From positions 558,001 through 622,000 of the forward strand of contig WGLP01000002.1 in NCBI GenBank assembly GCA_016125505.1: a DNA stretch of 64,000 bases, written 5' to 3'. The notes beneath the pieces are model-generated. The model saw only the letters and a list, made by a program, of their open reading frames with translations. It was not told where the DNA came from and did not search any database. Positions 17,877-26,086 of the stretch are shown piece after piece; position 1 is the first letter of the stretch; each line of letters begins with the position of its first letter. A program made the translations under genes and the position numbers. This DNA is from Gammaproteobacteria bacterium (GTDB lineage Bacteria > Pseudomonadota > Gammaproteobacteria > UBA6429 > Thiohalophilaceae).

Positions 17877-17953
17877 GATTTTGGCATTCAGTTTGTGCGC
17901 GGAGTTGGTTATAGTAGCCGCCTGCTGAATATTGCTGAGCCGGGATTCTTGAA

Positions 17954-18349
17954 ATGAGTGACAAGCTTGTCGTCCTGTTAAACGGACAGTCTGTAGTTGA
18001 ATACGATCGTGCCAAACGCCTGCCAGGGCATCAGCGCCAGTATCTCGAAAAAATGGACAGCGATATGGACAGTGGTATCGAGTTGAACGGCGAATCCATT
18101 GCCGAACCCGATGCGACGCAACGGGCCAAATTCGTTGCCATGCACATGGTCCAGGCGCTGCTGGATGAGCACGATGCGATGATCGCCGCGGGCTGCGCCT
18201 ATCTTGCCAATCGGCTGCCGGATCTCAAACAGGTGAAAGTAGTCCAGGAAGGCGAAGACCTGATGCTGGACCTCGTTTTCACGGATGCCCCGGAAAATCA
18301 GGTAATGGTCCAGTTTGACCCCAGTCATCTACGCAAACAGCAGCATTAA
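17954..18349 (+). CDS. Conserved hypothetical protein
   Basis: A 131-residue acidic soluble protein of unknown function. It has a short basic patch near residue 20 (AKRLPGHQRQYLEKMD), a helical middle and a beta-rich end (LMLDLVFTDAPENQVMVQF). No signal peptide, membrane segment or known motif is seen. It is followed after only 5 bases by a small membrane protein gene in the same direction, so the two are probably one transcript. Confidence 0.7.
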   Translation: MSDKLVVLLNGQSVVEYDRAKRLPGHQRQYLEKMDSDMDSGIELNGESIAEPDATQRAKFVAMHMVQALLDEHDAMIAAGCAYLANRLPDLKQVKVVQEGEDLMLDLVFTDAPENQVMVQFDPSHLRKQQH

Positions 18350-18354
18350 CCACC

Positions 18355-18684
18355 ATGATAAAAAAACTTAACCACCTCGTGCAGGCATTTGGATTTTTAC
18401 GGATCTCGTTGTTATTGTTCGTGTTGATCGATGCACTGGCACGGCCGCTGCCGGGCACGACCCCCGATTATGAAAGTTCCCATGCGATGATCGTCATGAT
18501 GGTGGCGGCGCTGGCGCCGATACTGTTCATGCTTCTGCTGCTGGATGCCATCATGACGACGGTATACATGACCTCCATGCCGGCGGAGCGTAAACCCGCA
18601 TACCGCCTGATATTGATCGTCAATCTTGTGGTGGCGATTGTCTTTTTGCTGTATTGGCTGCCGTACTTCCGCGCATTGCTGTAA
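18355..18684 (+). CDS. Small membrane protein of unknown function
   Basis: A 109-residue protein with three hydrophobic segments at about residues 15-30, 45-68 and 84-104. The first is followed by a short polar loop with LPGTTPDYES. The start codon is 5 bases past the stop of the previous unknown gene, which suggests a functional pair of soluble and membrane partners. No family recognised. Confidence 0.7.
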   Translation: MIKKLNHLVQAFGFLRISLLLFVLIDALARPLPGTTPDYESSHAMIVMMVAALAPILFMLLLLDAIMTTVYMTSMPAERKPAYRLILIVNLVVAIVFLLYWLPYFRALL

Positions 18685-18773
18685 CCGCTACCGTCGTTCC
18701 AAATAATATATTTCGGTTAAACCTTTACCCCGACGCGCCGATAAGTTCAGTACGTCAAGATGGAACGTAATCT

Positions 18774-18932
18774 ATGTTACCTGAATCCTCGACAGCGAAA
18801 TCCGGCCGGTTCAGTCTGGTCTGTCCCTGGCTCAAGCGCGTTGGCGTGGCAGGTTTTTTGTTTTTCCTGATTAAGGGGCTGTTGTGGTTGCTGGTCCCCG
18901 GGCTGGTTGCCTATCTGGGTTTGGGCAATTGA
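18774..18932 (+). CDS. Putative small membrane protein, 52 residues
   Basis: A short frame starting at ATG 18774 and ending TGA at 18932. After a polar N-terminus with several Ser residues and a basic turn (WLKRVG) comes one strongly hydrophobic stretch of about 28 residues (GVAGFLFFLIKGL to AYLGLGN). That is the layout of a single-pass small membrane protein. A weak GGAA lies 12 bases upstream. It fills the gap between the small membrane protein gene and the convergent thioredoxin gene. Composition supports it more than signals do. Confidence 0.5.
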   Translation: MLPESSTAKSGRFSLVCPWLKRVGVAGFLFFLIKGLLWLLVPGLVAYLGLGN

Positions 18933-18942
18933 ACCGGCACCG

Positions 18943-19290
18943 TTAATCCAGCCAGGGCGCGATAAATTCCTCGATAAAGCCCCTGGACCGCGCGCTGCTG
19001 AAGCGGGCCTTTTCCTCCCCGTGTTGGAACAGGATGATGGTCGGGAAACCGCGCACCTGATAGCGTCCGGCCAGTTTCATATTGTCACCTTCATCCACCT
19101 CCAGCTTGGCCAGTTGCACCTTTCCTGCATAATCCGGAATAAGCTGTTCCAGCACAGGCGCGATCACCAGACAGGGCGGACACCACTCGGCCCAGAAATC
19201 CACAAGGACGATGCGTTGCTGCGAGGCGGCGAGCACGCGTTCGTCAAAGTCTTCGAGTTGCACATCAAACATATCCGGCATAAAAGGCAC
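18943..19290 (-). CDS. Thioredoxin-family protein with CPPC active site
   Basis: Cytoplasmic thioredoxin-fold protein of 115 residues. The active site is WCPPC in FWAEWCPPCLV, with the cis-proline in RGFPTIILFQ. The proline-proline dipeptide differs from the classical CGPC. Its look is that of the N-terminal domain of CnoX/YbbN without the TPR tail. Several in-frame starts exist (19290, 19281, 19272); the first is given. It converges on the putative small membrane protein and is divergent from the ygiQ-like gene. Confidence 0.85.
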   Translation of the reverse strand: MPFMPDMFDVQLEDFDERVLAASQQRIVLVDFWAEWCPPCLVIAPVLEQLIPDYAGKVQLAKLEVDEGDNMKLAGRYQVRGFPTIILFQHGEEKARFSSARSRGFIEEFIAPWLD

Positions 19291-19380
19291 AACATCTTCG
19301 CGTGTTAAAACAGCCGCGAATTATACGCAGACCGGCACATGATCGCATCCGGGATCGTCATCCAGCTTGAAGGGTGGCTA

Positions 19381-19417
19381 TGTTATACTTATATACAAGG
19401 ACCGGCAGACGCCGGTC
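19381..19417 (+). promoter_or_regulatory. Extended -10 promoter and 5' hairpin before the YgiQ-type gene
   Basis: TGTTATACT (19381-19389) is an extended -10 element. Transcription would begin near 19396. A hairpin follows at once: GACCGGC (19400-19406), loop AGAC, GCCGGTC (19411-19417), a perfect 7-bp G+C-rich stem at the 5' end of the message, about 22 bases before the ATG at 19440. A 5'-terminal stem commonly protects messages from decay. Confidence 0.45.
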
Positions 19418-19439
19418 TTATGTTTCCGACCTCAATTGT

Positions 19440-21596
19440 ATGCAAGCCGCTCCCGACATATTTTCCTATCGTAAACACTGGGCGAAGAAATTCGGCCCCG
19501 CGCCGTTTTTGCCGATGACACGCGAGGAGATGACGCAACTGCACTGGGATAGTTGCGACATCATACTGGTGACCGGTGACGCCTATGTGGATCATCCCAG
19601 CTTCGGCATGGCGGTAATCGGCCGGGTGCTGGAGGCACAGGGCTTTCGCGTGGGGATTATCGCGCAGCCTGACTGGCGCGATACCGCGGACTTCGCCCGC
19701 CTGGGCAAACCGAATCTGTTTTTTGGCGTGACGGCGGGCAACATGGACTCCATGGTTAACCGCTATACCTCGGATCGCAAAATTCGCAGCAACGATGCCT
19801 ATACGCCGGGCGGCGAGGGCGGCAAGCGACCGGATCGCTCGGTGAACGTCTATGCCCAGCGCTGTCGGGAGGCCTTCAAGGATGTGCCGATCATTATCGG
19901 CGGCATCGAGGCCAGTCTGCGCCGTATTGCGCATTACGATTACTGGTCCGACAAGGTGCGCCGTTCCGTGCTGCTGGACAGCAAGGCCGACCTGCTGGTG
20001 TATGGTAATGCCGAGCGCCAGATCGTCGAGATTGCCCACCGGCTTGCCGCGGGCGAATCGATTGGGGCGCTGCGTGACATTCGCGGCACGGCAGTGCTCA
20101 GCAAGGCCATCCCCGACGGCTGGTTCGAAATGGATTCCACCCATCTGGACCGGCCAGGGACCATCCAGCCGCATCCCGATCCCTACGCGATGCAGGAAAG
20201 CGCCTGCGCCAGCAACAACGATGGTGCCACGGTGCAGTTCATTCCACGCGTCAGCAAACACGACCGCAGCAGGACGGTGATCCGTTTACCGGCGTATGAG
20301 ACCGTCCGTGAGGATCCGGTGATGTATGCGCATGCCTCGCGCGTGTTTCATCTGGAAACCAACCCGGGGAATGCGCGGGTCATCGTGCAGCGCCATGGCG
20401 ATCGGGATATCTGGATCAATCCGCCGCCGATTCCGTTAGAGACCAAAGAGCTCGATGGCGTGTTTGAACTGCCTTACACCCGGCGGCCGCATCCGCACTA
20501 TGGCGAACAGAACATTCCTGCGTATGAAATGATCCGCTTTTCCATCAACATCATGCGTGGTTGTTTCGGCGGTTGTACCTTTTGTTCCATCACCGAACAC
20601 GAAGGCCGTATCATTCAGAGTCGTTCGGAAGATTCCATCATCCACGAGATCGAAACCATTCGTGATTCGGTGCCGGGTTTCACCGGCGTGATTTCCGATC
20701 TGGGCGGCCCCACCGCCAACATGTACCGCCTGGCGTGCAAGGACCCCAAGATCGAATCGGCCTGCCGGCGCCTGTCCTGTGTCTATCCCGGCATCTGTCA
20801 CAACCTCAACACCAACCATGCACCCTTGATCAAACTCTACCGGCGTGCACGCGCACTGCCGGGGATCAAAAAGATCCTGATCGGTTCAGGCCTGCGTTAT
20901 GACCTCGCGGTGGAGTCACCGGAGTATGTGAAGGAACTGGTGACGTATCACGTCGGTGGTTACCTGAAGATTGCACCGGAACATACCGAGACCGGGCCTT
21001 TGTCGAAAATGATGAAGCCAGGCATGGGTGCCTATGATCGTTTCAAGGAATTGTTCGATCGCTATTCCAAGGCCGCCGGCAAGGAACAGTACCTGATCCC
21101 GTATTTCATTGGCGCCCACCCCGGTACGAGTAACGAAGACATGCTGAACCTGGCCCTGTGGTTAAAGCACAATGGTTTTCGCGCGGACCAGGTACAGACC
21201 TTTTTGCCGTCACCCATGGCATTGGCCACGGCCATGTACCACAGCGGCAAGAATCCCCTGCATAAAGTCAGCCGCAGCAGCGAAACAGTCAGTGTCGCCA
21301 AGGGACTGCGCCAGCGTCGTCTGCACAAGGCCTTCCTGCGTTATCACGATCCGGAGAACTGGCCGACGTTACGCAAGGCGCTGCAGGAGATGGGACGCGC
21401 GGATTTGATTGGTAACGGTAAACGTCATCTGGTACCCAACTGGCAACCCAAGGGAACCGGTGAGGATAGCGAAGGCCGTCGTCAACATGCCAGGTCACGT
21501 CCGTTCCTGACCCAACATAACGGCCTGCCCAAAACACCGTCGCAACCAGCGCATAAAAACAAGACACGCGGGCGGAACAGGTCGCGCAGTCGTTAA
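19440..21596 (+). CDS. ygiQ: YgiQ-family radical SAM protein
   Basis: Large radical SAM protein of unknown reaction (YgiQ/UPF0313). A B12-binding-like N-terminal region precedes the iron-sulfur motif C-x3-C-x2-C in [18 protein letters not shown], and the family signatures [29 protein letters not shown] and YFIGAHPG are all present. From ATG 19440 the protein has 718 residues, normal for YgiQ. The C-terminus ends in a Lys/Arg-rich tail ([13 protein letters not shown]), also common in the family. The frame could begin at 19374 but the extra residues lie over the promoter. Confidence 0.93.
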   Translation: MQAAPDIFSYRKHWAKKFGPAPFLPMTREEMTQLHWDSCDIILVTGDAYVDHPSFGMAVIGRVLEAQGFRVGIIAQPDWRDTADFARLGKPNLFFGVTAGNMDSMVNRYTSDRKIRSNDAYTPGGEGGKRPDRSVNVYAQRCREAFKDVPIIIGGIEASLRRIAHYDYWSDKVRRSVLLDSKADLLVYGNAERQIVEIAHRLAAGESIGALRDIRGTAVLSKAIPDGWFEMDSTHLDRPGTIQPHPDPYAMQESACASNNDGATVQFIPRVSKHDRSRTVIRLPAYETVREDPVMYAHASRVFHLETNPGNARVIVQRHGDRDIWINPPPIPLETKELDGVFELPYTRRPHPHYGEQNIPAYEMIRFSINIMRGCFGGCTFCSITEHEGRIIQSRSEDSIIHEIETIRDSVPGFTGVISDLGGPTANMYRLACKDPKIESACRRLSCVYPGICHNLNTNHAPLIKLYRRARALPGIKKILIGSGLRYDLAVESPEYVKELVTYHVGGYLKIAPEHTETGPLSKMMKPGMGAYDRFKELFDRYSKAAGKEQYLIPYFIGAHPGTSNEDMLNLALWLKHNGFRADQVQTFLPSPMALATAMYHSGKNPLHKVSRSSETVSVAKGLRQRRLHKAFLRYHDPENWPTLRKALQEMGRADLIGNGKRHLVPNWQPKGTGEDSEGRRQHARSRPFLTQHNGLPKTPSQPAHKNKTRGRNRSRSR

Positions 21597-21702
21597 ATTT
21601 TATTGCATCCCGTCCGGTTTCACGGATTTTCCATTCAGCCTTGCTACAATCGCGCTCAGTCAAACGCACGGAACCTTATTTTATTTTGTTGGTATAAACG
21701 CT

Positions 21703-22368
21703 ATGTCAGAACAAGAAATGGATATGGAAGAAAAAGTACTCAGGGAGAGTATCGTCAGTGCAGCGGGTATCAATGCCTCGAGTTTGCAGATCGGCATACG
21801 CGGCGACCCGTCGATGCGCGAAACCACGGTGGAACGCAAACGCTATTTATCCAGCGTGGATACCCACCTGGACGAGCTGATGCCGCGACTGGAAGACCTT
21901 ATGCTGAATCACTCGCCGTACCAGTTATTCATTGGTTTCAATAACGGTGAGATCCGGACGCACTCGGTCTTCGACCCCATGCGTCAGGAAATTCATGACG
22001 CGGAAAAGATGATCGACCCGGCCTACATCGAGCGCCAGTTTCCTGCCGTGGCGTACAACGACAAGATTCGGCTGATCCGCGAGACTTACGCGGCGCTGCG
22101 CGAACACCCCGTCTATCAACAATTGCCGGGTTACTGGAAAAATTTCATGGCCAAGCGCAGCCGGGCGTGGGAACCCATGGAACCGGACGAGATCAAAATC
22201 GTTATCGGTACCTTGAAAGCCTTGCGTGACATGCCCATGTATTACCTGCGCAATATTACGATCAATATCGTGCAGTCGATTGTGCGGATTCAATTCAACT
22301 GTGATGGTACCCAGATCGTGAGCGCGGAGAATTACACCCGGTTTTTGGAAGAAAATTTACCGAACTAG
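21703..22368 (+). CDS. Conserved hypothetical protein upstream of htpX
   Basis: A 221-residue soluble protein of unknown function. The sequence is acidic at the N-terminus and then mixed helix and strand; stretches such as YQLFIGFNNGEIRTHSVFDP and YLRNITINIVQSIVRIQFN look conserved but belong to no family I can name. It is followed by htpX after 9 bases, with a GAGGATCT ribosome binding site between, so the two should be one operon. A role in membrane stress would be pure inference from that neighbour. Confidence 0.72.
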   Translation: MSEQEMDMEEKVLRESIVSAAGINASSLQIGIRGDPSMRETTVERKRYLSSVDTHLDELMPRLEDLMLNHSPYQLFIGFNNGEIRTHSVFDPMRQEIHDAEKMIDPAYIERQFPAVAYNDKIRLIRETYAALREHPVYQQLPGYWKNFMAKRSRAWEPMEPDEIKIVIGTLKALRDMPMYYLRNITINIVQSIVRIQFNCDGTQIVSAENYTRFLEENLPN

Positions 22369-22377
22369 AGGATCTGT

Positions 22378-23256
22378 ATGAAGCGAATTGTTTTATTCGT
22401 TTTAACCAACCTGGCCGTCCTGTTGGTGCTGAGCATCGCCATGCGTCTGTTTGGCTTCGACTATTATCTCGCGCGGCAGGGCATGAACCCCGGTGCCATG
22501 TTGATCTTTGCCGCCGTCATCGGATTTGGCGGTGCCTTCATTTCGCTGTTTATGTCGAAGTGGTCGGCCAAGCGCATGACCGGCGCCCAGGTGATTACCC
22601 AACCCGCCAATGCCGCCGAGCAATGGCTGGTAGAGACGGTTCGCCGCCAGGCCGAAGCAGCGGGTATCGGTATGCCGGAAGTGGCAATCTATGATGCGCC
22701 GGATGTGAATGCCTTTGCCACCGGCGCCAATCGCAATAGTGCATTGGTCGCCGTGAGTACCGGTCTCTTGCGTGCCATGGATCGTGACGAGGCGGAGGCT
22801 GTGCTCGGTCATGAGATCACTCACGTGGCGAACGGCGACATGGTGACGCTCACCTTGATTCAGGGTGTCGTGAATACCTTTGTGATCTTCCTCTCACGCG
22901 TGATTGGGCATACCGTGGACAGGGCGGTTTTCAAAAACGACCGTGGCAATGGCGTCGCCTTCTGGGTCACGACGATCGTGGCCGAGTTGGTACTGGGGAT
23001 CCTGGCCTCCATGATCGTCATGTGGTTCAGCCGCCAGCGTGAATTTCGTGCCGACGCCGGTGGTGCGCGTCTGGCGGGACGCCAGAAAATGATTGCGGCA
23101 TTGCAACGCCTGCAAATGAATGCAGGTCAACCGCACTTGCAGGATCAACTCGCGGCCTTCGGCATTGCCGGTGGCATCGGCCACGGCCTGAAAAAACTCT
23201 TCATGTCACATCCGCCGCTGGAAGAACGCATTGCTGCATTACGTGGGTCGGAATAA
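22378..23256 (+). CDS. htpX: Membrane zinc metalloprotease HtpX
   Basis: Heat-stress-induced M48 protease that degrades misfolded inner membrane proteins. The 292 residues hold two N-terminal membrane helices, the zinc motif HEITH in [13 protein letters not shown], further hydrophobic segments (about 155-175 and 195-215) and the downstream Glu in [21 protein letters not shown] at the C-terminus is typical. It is the second gene of a pair with an unknown protein and is followed by an intrinsic terminator at 23274-23305. Confidence 0.95.
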   Translation: MKRIVLFVLTNLAVLLVLSIAMRLFGFDYYLARQGMNPGAMLIFAAVIGFGGAFISLFMSKWSAKRMTGAQVITQPANAAEQWLVETVRRQAEAAGIGMPEVAIYDAPDVNAFATGANRNSALVAVSTGLLRAMDRDEAEAVLGHEITHVANGDMVTLTLIQGVVNTFVIFLSRVIGHTVDRAVFKNDRGNGVAFWVTTIVAELVLGILASMIVMWFSRQREFRADAGGARLAGRQKMIAALQRLQMNAGQPHLQDQLAAFGIAGGIGHGLKKLFMSHPPLEERIAALRGSE

Positions 23257-23273
23257 ACATCGGTGTTAACAGA

Positions 23274-23305
23274 AAGCCTGGCCAACACGGTCAGGCTTCT
23301 TCATT
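23274..23305 (+). terminator. Intrinsic terminator after htpX
   Basis: AAGCCTGGCC (23274-23283) pairs with GGTCAGGCTT (23289-23298), loop AACAC, with one G-U pair, followed by CTTCATTCT. It lies 18 bases past the htpX stop and closes the two-gene unit. Confidence 0.75.
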
Positions 23306-23419
23306 CTATAAGCATATACTGAAAAAGTGTTATTGCCGTTTTGACCGTCTGATCCATAGGCAGGCCTATATCCGATGGGTATACTTAAAGACAACTGCAT
23401 GACAGTAAGAGGAGGATGC

Positions 23420-23494
23420 ATGCAGGAGTTGAAAGTGTATTTGCAAGTTGAGGTATATCAATATGGCCACAGGCACAGTCAAATGGTTCAATAA
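23420..23494 (+). CDS. Possible 24-codon leader ORF overlapping the cold-shock gene
   Basis: ATG at 23420 follows a strong AGGAGG (23410-23415) by 4 bases and the frame runs 24 codons to TAA at 23492-23494, passing over the start of the cold-shock gene in another frame. The signal is stronger than the GAGG used by the cold-shock ATG itself. It may set up translational coupling or control; it may also be only a ribosome standby site. Confidence 0.35.
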   Translation: MQELKVYLQVEVYQYGHRHSQMVQ

Positions 23495-23666
23495 TTCCAA
23501 AGGTTACGGCTTCATCGCGCCGGCTGAAGGGGGGGACGATGTGTTCGTTCATTTCAGCGCAATCAAGGCAGATGGATACCGCACACTGAACGAAGGTCAG
23601 AACGTTTCATACGAAGTCGAGCAGGGCCCGAAAGGACTGCAGGCTACCAACGTCGTTCCTAACTAA
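23463..23666 (+). CDS. CspA-family cold-shock protein
   Basis: RNA-chaperone of 67 residues with one cold-shock domain. RNP motifs KGYGFIAP and DVFVHFSAI are present, and the frame ends in [13 protein letters not shown] 23463 is chosen because [10 protein letters not shown] is the family start; GAGG lies 9 bases upstream. The gene has a leader of about 150 bases containing an AGGAGG-led micro-ORF and is followed by a strong terminator, so it is a single-gene unit. Confidence 0.95.
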   Translation: MATGTVKWFNNSKGYGFIAPAEGGDDVFVHFSAIKADGYRTLNEGQNVSYEVEQGPKGLQATNVVPN

Positions 23667-23697
23667 ACTAACGAATCAGAATAATTGACAGTACTCT

Positions 23698-23760
23698 AAC
23701 CCCGCTTCCGACGGGCTCGCCTGCTTGGCAGGCCAGTCGCGTTGGGCGGGGTTTTCTTTT
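23698..23760 (+). terminator. Branched intrinsic terminator after the cold-shock gene
   Basis: AACCCCGC (23698-23705) pairs with GCGGGGTT (23746-23753), followed by TTCTTTT. An inner stem GCCTGC/GCAGGC (23719-23724 and 23728-23733) sits in the loop, giving a two-level structure. Confidence 0.8.
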
Positions 23761-23869
23761 CCGGGATGGCCGGAATTTTTTCCCTCTCCCTGTCAACCGG
23801 GCCTGCCCGTGCGCGTTAATCACAGTAACGAGCGAGATTAATAACGAATAAGCAGGCAGGAGTACAACC

Positions 23870-24208
23870 ATGAAACTGAAAACCATCACCTTATTGGGCG
23901 CCCTTCTGGGTAGTATGGCAGCCGGTCAGGCCTTGGCGTCAGACCCGGGCCAGGTGGTCGAGAACCATTTGGACCGTCGCGGGGACCGGATTGAGCGTCA
24001 CCTGGATAAGCGGGGCGACCGTATTAATCATCGTCTCGACCGCCGCTCCGATATTGCCGAGGCCAACGGTCACGAGCACCGGGCCGAACGTCTGGACCGC
24101 ACGGGGGATCGCATCGATAACCGTCTGGATCGTCGAGGCGATCGTATTGACCATCGGTTGGACAACCGTGGTGAGCGCCTGCACAACCGCATCGATGCGC
24201 GTCACTAA
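23870..24208 (+). CDS. Secreted charged protein of 11-residue repeats (LDRRGDRI type)
   Basis: A 112-residue exported protein with a signal peptide (residues 1-23, ending ALA). The mature part is almost wholly a run of degenerate 11-residue units such as HLDRRGDRIE, RHLDKRGDRIN, NRLDRRGDRID and HRLDNRGERLH. Hydrophobic Leu and Ile recur at fixed spacing among Arg, Asp and His, so a charged amphipathic helix of hendecad type is likely, like LEA or apolipoprotein-type helices. The function is unknown; envelope protection or metal or surface binding are guesses. Own unit between the cold-shock terminator and the sigma operon. Confidence 0.75.
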   Translation: MKLKTITLLGALLGSMAAGQALASDPGQVVENHLDRRGDRIERHLDKRGDRINHRLDRRSDIAEANGHEHRAERLDRTGDRIDNRLDRRGDRIDHRLDNRGERLHNRIDARH

Positions 24209-24336
24209 GGCATAGCGCCTGTGCGTGCGGGAAGCTGGCGAGCAGTGGTCTTTCCCGTGTGTGCATGGCCATAATAACGGAAGAATCAACGCGTAGTGTG
24301 TTTGCGATTTCAGCCTGGCAGGTATAGGGGAACGAC

Positions 24337-24891
24337 TTGGTTGCACGGCACGAAGACAGGACGACCGCCCTGGATAGATTTCTGGCCGCGCACGAACGCC
24401 GGGCCTACCGCATGGCTTATGTGGCGACTGGTAACCATGACGATGCCCTTGATGTTGTGCAAGACGCCATGTTCAAACTGGTGCAACGTTACGCCAAGCG
24501 AGATGAAGGTGATTGGCCGGCGCTGTTCACCCGCATCGTACAGAACAACCTCGCCGACTTTTATCGTCGCAATGCCGTCCGCCGGAAATGGCGACAGTGG
24601 TTCGGTCGCAGTGATGAAGAGGATACTGGAGAGGATCCCCTCGAGCAGGTGGCGCAAACCGGCACGCACCAGCCGGATGAGCAATTGGGCCAGCAGCGGG
24701 CGATGCAGACCCTCGATGCGGCGTTGAAAAAATTGCCACTGCGTCAACAACAGGTTTTTCTGTTGCGGCAGTGGGAAGGTCTGGATGTGGCGGCAACCGC
24801 ACGGGCCATGGGTGTGAGCGAGGGGAGCGTCAAGACGCATTACTCGCGCGCGGTGCAGAGTTTACGTAATCAACTGGAGGATCATTGGTAA
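24337..24891 (+). CDS. ECF-type RNA polymerase sigma factor
   Basis: Sigma-70 family regulator of 184 residues. Region 2 spans about residues 10-80 (DALDVVQDAMFKLVQRY) and region 4 about 125-180 (LPLRQQQVFLLRQWEGLDVAATARAMGVSEGSVKTHYSRA, a helix-turn-helix). The TTG at 24337 is chosen because AGGGGAA lies just upstream. It leads a four-gene operon; its TAA stop overlaps the next ATG by one base (TAATG). The order sigma, short membrane protein, DUF3106 is known in other proteobacteria. The membrane protein is the likely anti-sigma. Confidence 0.9.
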   Translation: MVARHEDRTTALDRFLAAHERRAYRMAYVATGNHDDALDVVQDAMFKLVQRYAKRDEGDWPALFTRIVQNNLADFYRRNAVRRKWRQWFGRSDEEDTGEDPLEQVAQTGTHQPDEQLGQQRAMQTLDAALKKLPLRQQQVFLLRQWEGLDVAATARAMGVSEGSVKTHYSRAVQSLRNQLEDHW

Positions 24892-25241
24892 TGAGCGATC
24901 CGAAACAACAGGAGCAGGCGTTTCTGCGACGCATCAAGTCCACGCTCGATGCGAACGAAGCGCAACTGGACGCCGATACCTTGCGCGATTTGCGCCTGGC
25001 CCGGCACAAGGCACTGGAGACATTGCAAAGGCCGCGGCGACTCTGGCAACCTGTCGCCCTGGCGGGCGTGGCGGCTACGGTCGTGCTGGTCGCGATTAGC
25101 CTGCATGTCATGCAATCGCAGGGTCCCGTGACACCACCGGCGATGGAAGACATGGCCTTACTGACGACGAGTGACGATCTTGACCTGTATGAGAATCTCG
25201 ATTTTTACCAATGGCTGGAGCTGGAGAAGCGCAACGGTTAA
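24891..25241 (+). CDS. Short single-pass membrane protein, DUF3619-like, likely anti-sigma partner
   Basis: A 116-residue protein with a cytoplasmic helical N-terminus (about 1-55, with LDANEAQLDADTLRDLRLAR), one membrane helix (about 58-78, PVALAGVAATVVLVAISL) and a short acidic periplasmic tail. The layout and position after an ECF sigma gene fit DUF3619-type proteins. The gene starts on the sigma stop (TAATG) behind GGAGG, so translation is coupled. The anti-sigma role is inference; no zinc-finger anti-sigma motif is present. Confidence 0.75.
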   Translation: MSDPKQQEQAFLRRIKSTLDANEAQLDADTLRDLRLARHKALETLQRPRRLWQPVALAGVAATVVLVAISLHVMQSQGPVTPPAMEDMALLTTSDDLDLYENLDFYQWLELEKRNG

Positions 25242-25485
25242 ACGCGCGTTAGTGGCGACCATGTTGATGTGCGGAATGAATTTATATGCCCAGAACAGCA
25301 ATCCGCCGGATATGGCCCTGTTGGAATTCCTCGGTGAGGGCGTCAAGGTGGATAATGAGGTGGTTGATCCCATGACCTGGCAGGCCATTGAAGAGATGAC
25401 GGGCGCTAAGCAGACACAGCAGAGCAAGGGGCGGCAAAAGCAGGATGATGTACGGCAGCAAAGCAGGCGGCAGGACCATGACTAA
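25189..25485 (+). CDS. Small secreted protein of sigma operon, unknown function
   Basis: Third gene of the ECF sigma operon. A signal-peptide-like stretch (VKRALVATMLMCGMNLYAQ) is followed by about 75 residues, including LEFLGEGVKVDNEVVDPMTW and a basic Gln-rich end. The start is uncertain: ATG 25189 overlaps the previous gene by 53 bases and includes the full signal, while ATG 25261 cuts into it; neither has a clear ribosome binding site. The end overlaps the DUF3106 gene by 8 bases. Confidence 0.6.
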   Translation: MRISIFTNGWSWRSATVKRALVATMLMCGMNLYAQNSNPPDMALLEFLGEGVKVDNEVVDPMTWQAIEEMTGAKQTQQSKGRQKQDDVRQQSRRQDHD

Positions 25486-26074
25486 ATTTTTAGGCTATAC
25501 GCTGCTATTGATGTTGGTATTGTGCAAACCCGTTTGGGCGCAGGCCCCGATCAGCTGGGATTCCTTGAGCGCGAGCGAACAGCAGATCCTGCAACCGCTC
25601 AAAGACAAATGGGCGCAACTACCGGCGGAGCGGCAACAGCACCTGCGCGATGGTGCGCAACGCTGGCAGACAATGACGCCGGAACAACGTGCGCAGGCAA
25701 AAGCGCGCCTCAAGAAATGGCAGGCGTTGACGCAGGAACAGCGTGAAAAGATGCGTGAACGTTTCCAGAAATTCCGCGAGCTGCCACCGGAACAGCAGGC
25801 GCAGTTACGCAAGATGTATCAGTGGTTCAGACAACAATCCCCGGAGCGCCAGCAGGAGCTGCGGCAAAAGTGGCGCAATATGAGCGAAGAGCAGCGGCAG
25901 AATCTGCGAAATTTTTTACGCGAGACCACGCCCGAAGAACGCCAGCAACTGCGCGAACAGTGGCAGAACGCGTCACCGGAAGAGCGGGCACGCATCCGCG
26001 AACACTGGCGCAATGCGAGTCCGGCGCAGCGCGAACAAATGCGGGAACGTCTGCGTCAGCGCCTGCGCCATTGA
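25478..26074 (+). CDS. DUF3106 secreted Gln/Glu/Arg-rich repeat protein
   Basis: Exported protein of 198 residues with signal peptide (1-22, ending VWAQ). The mature part is a long run of repeats of roughly 14-16 residues built on PEERQQLREQWQNASPEERA-like units, with Trp at regular places (KWQ, WRNMS, HWRNAS). DUF3106 proteins are known in proteobacteria but their role is not. The ATG at 25478 has AGGA upstream. Being the last gene of an ECF sigma operon, it is probably an envelope-stress effector or a sigma-signal component. Confidence 0.85.
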   Translation: MTKFLGYTLLLMLVLCKPVWAQAPISWDSLSASEQQILQPLKDKWAQLPAERQQHLRDGAQRWQTMTPEQRAQAKARLKKWQALTQEQREKMRERFQKFRELPPEQQAQLRKMYQWFRQQSPERQQELRQKWRNMSEEQRQNLRNFLRETTPEERQQLREQWQNASPEERARIREHWRNASPAQREQMRERLRQRLRH

Positions 26075-26086
26075 GACAGTGCCCGC

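Noticed and set aside
19389-20261. 290-codon minus-strand frame inside the YgiQ-type gene
   Set aside because: Composition is that of an antisense shadow; the + strand holds clear radical SAM family motifs.
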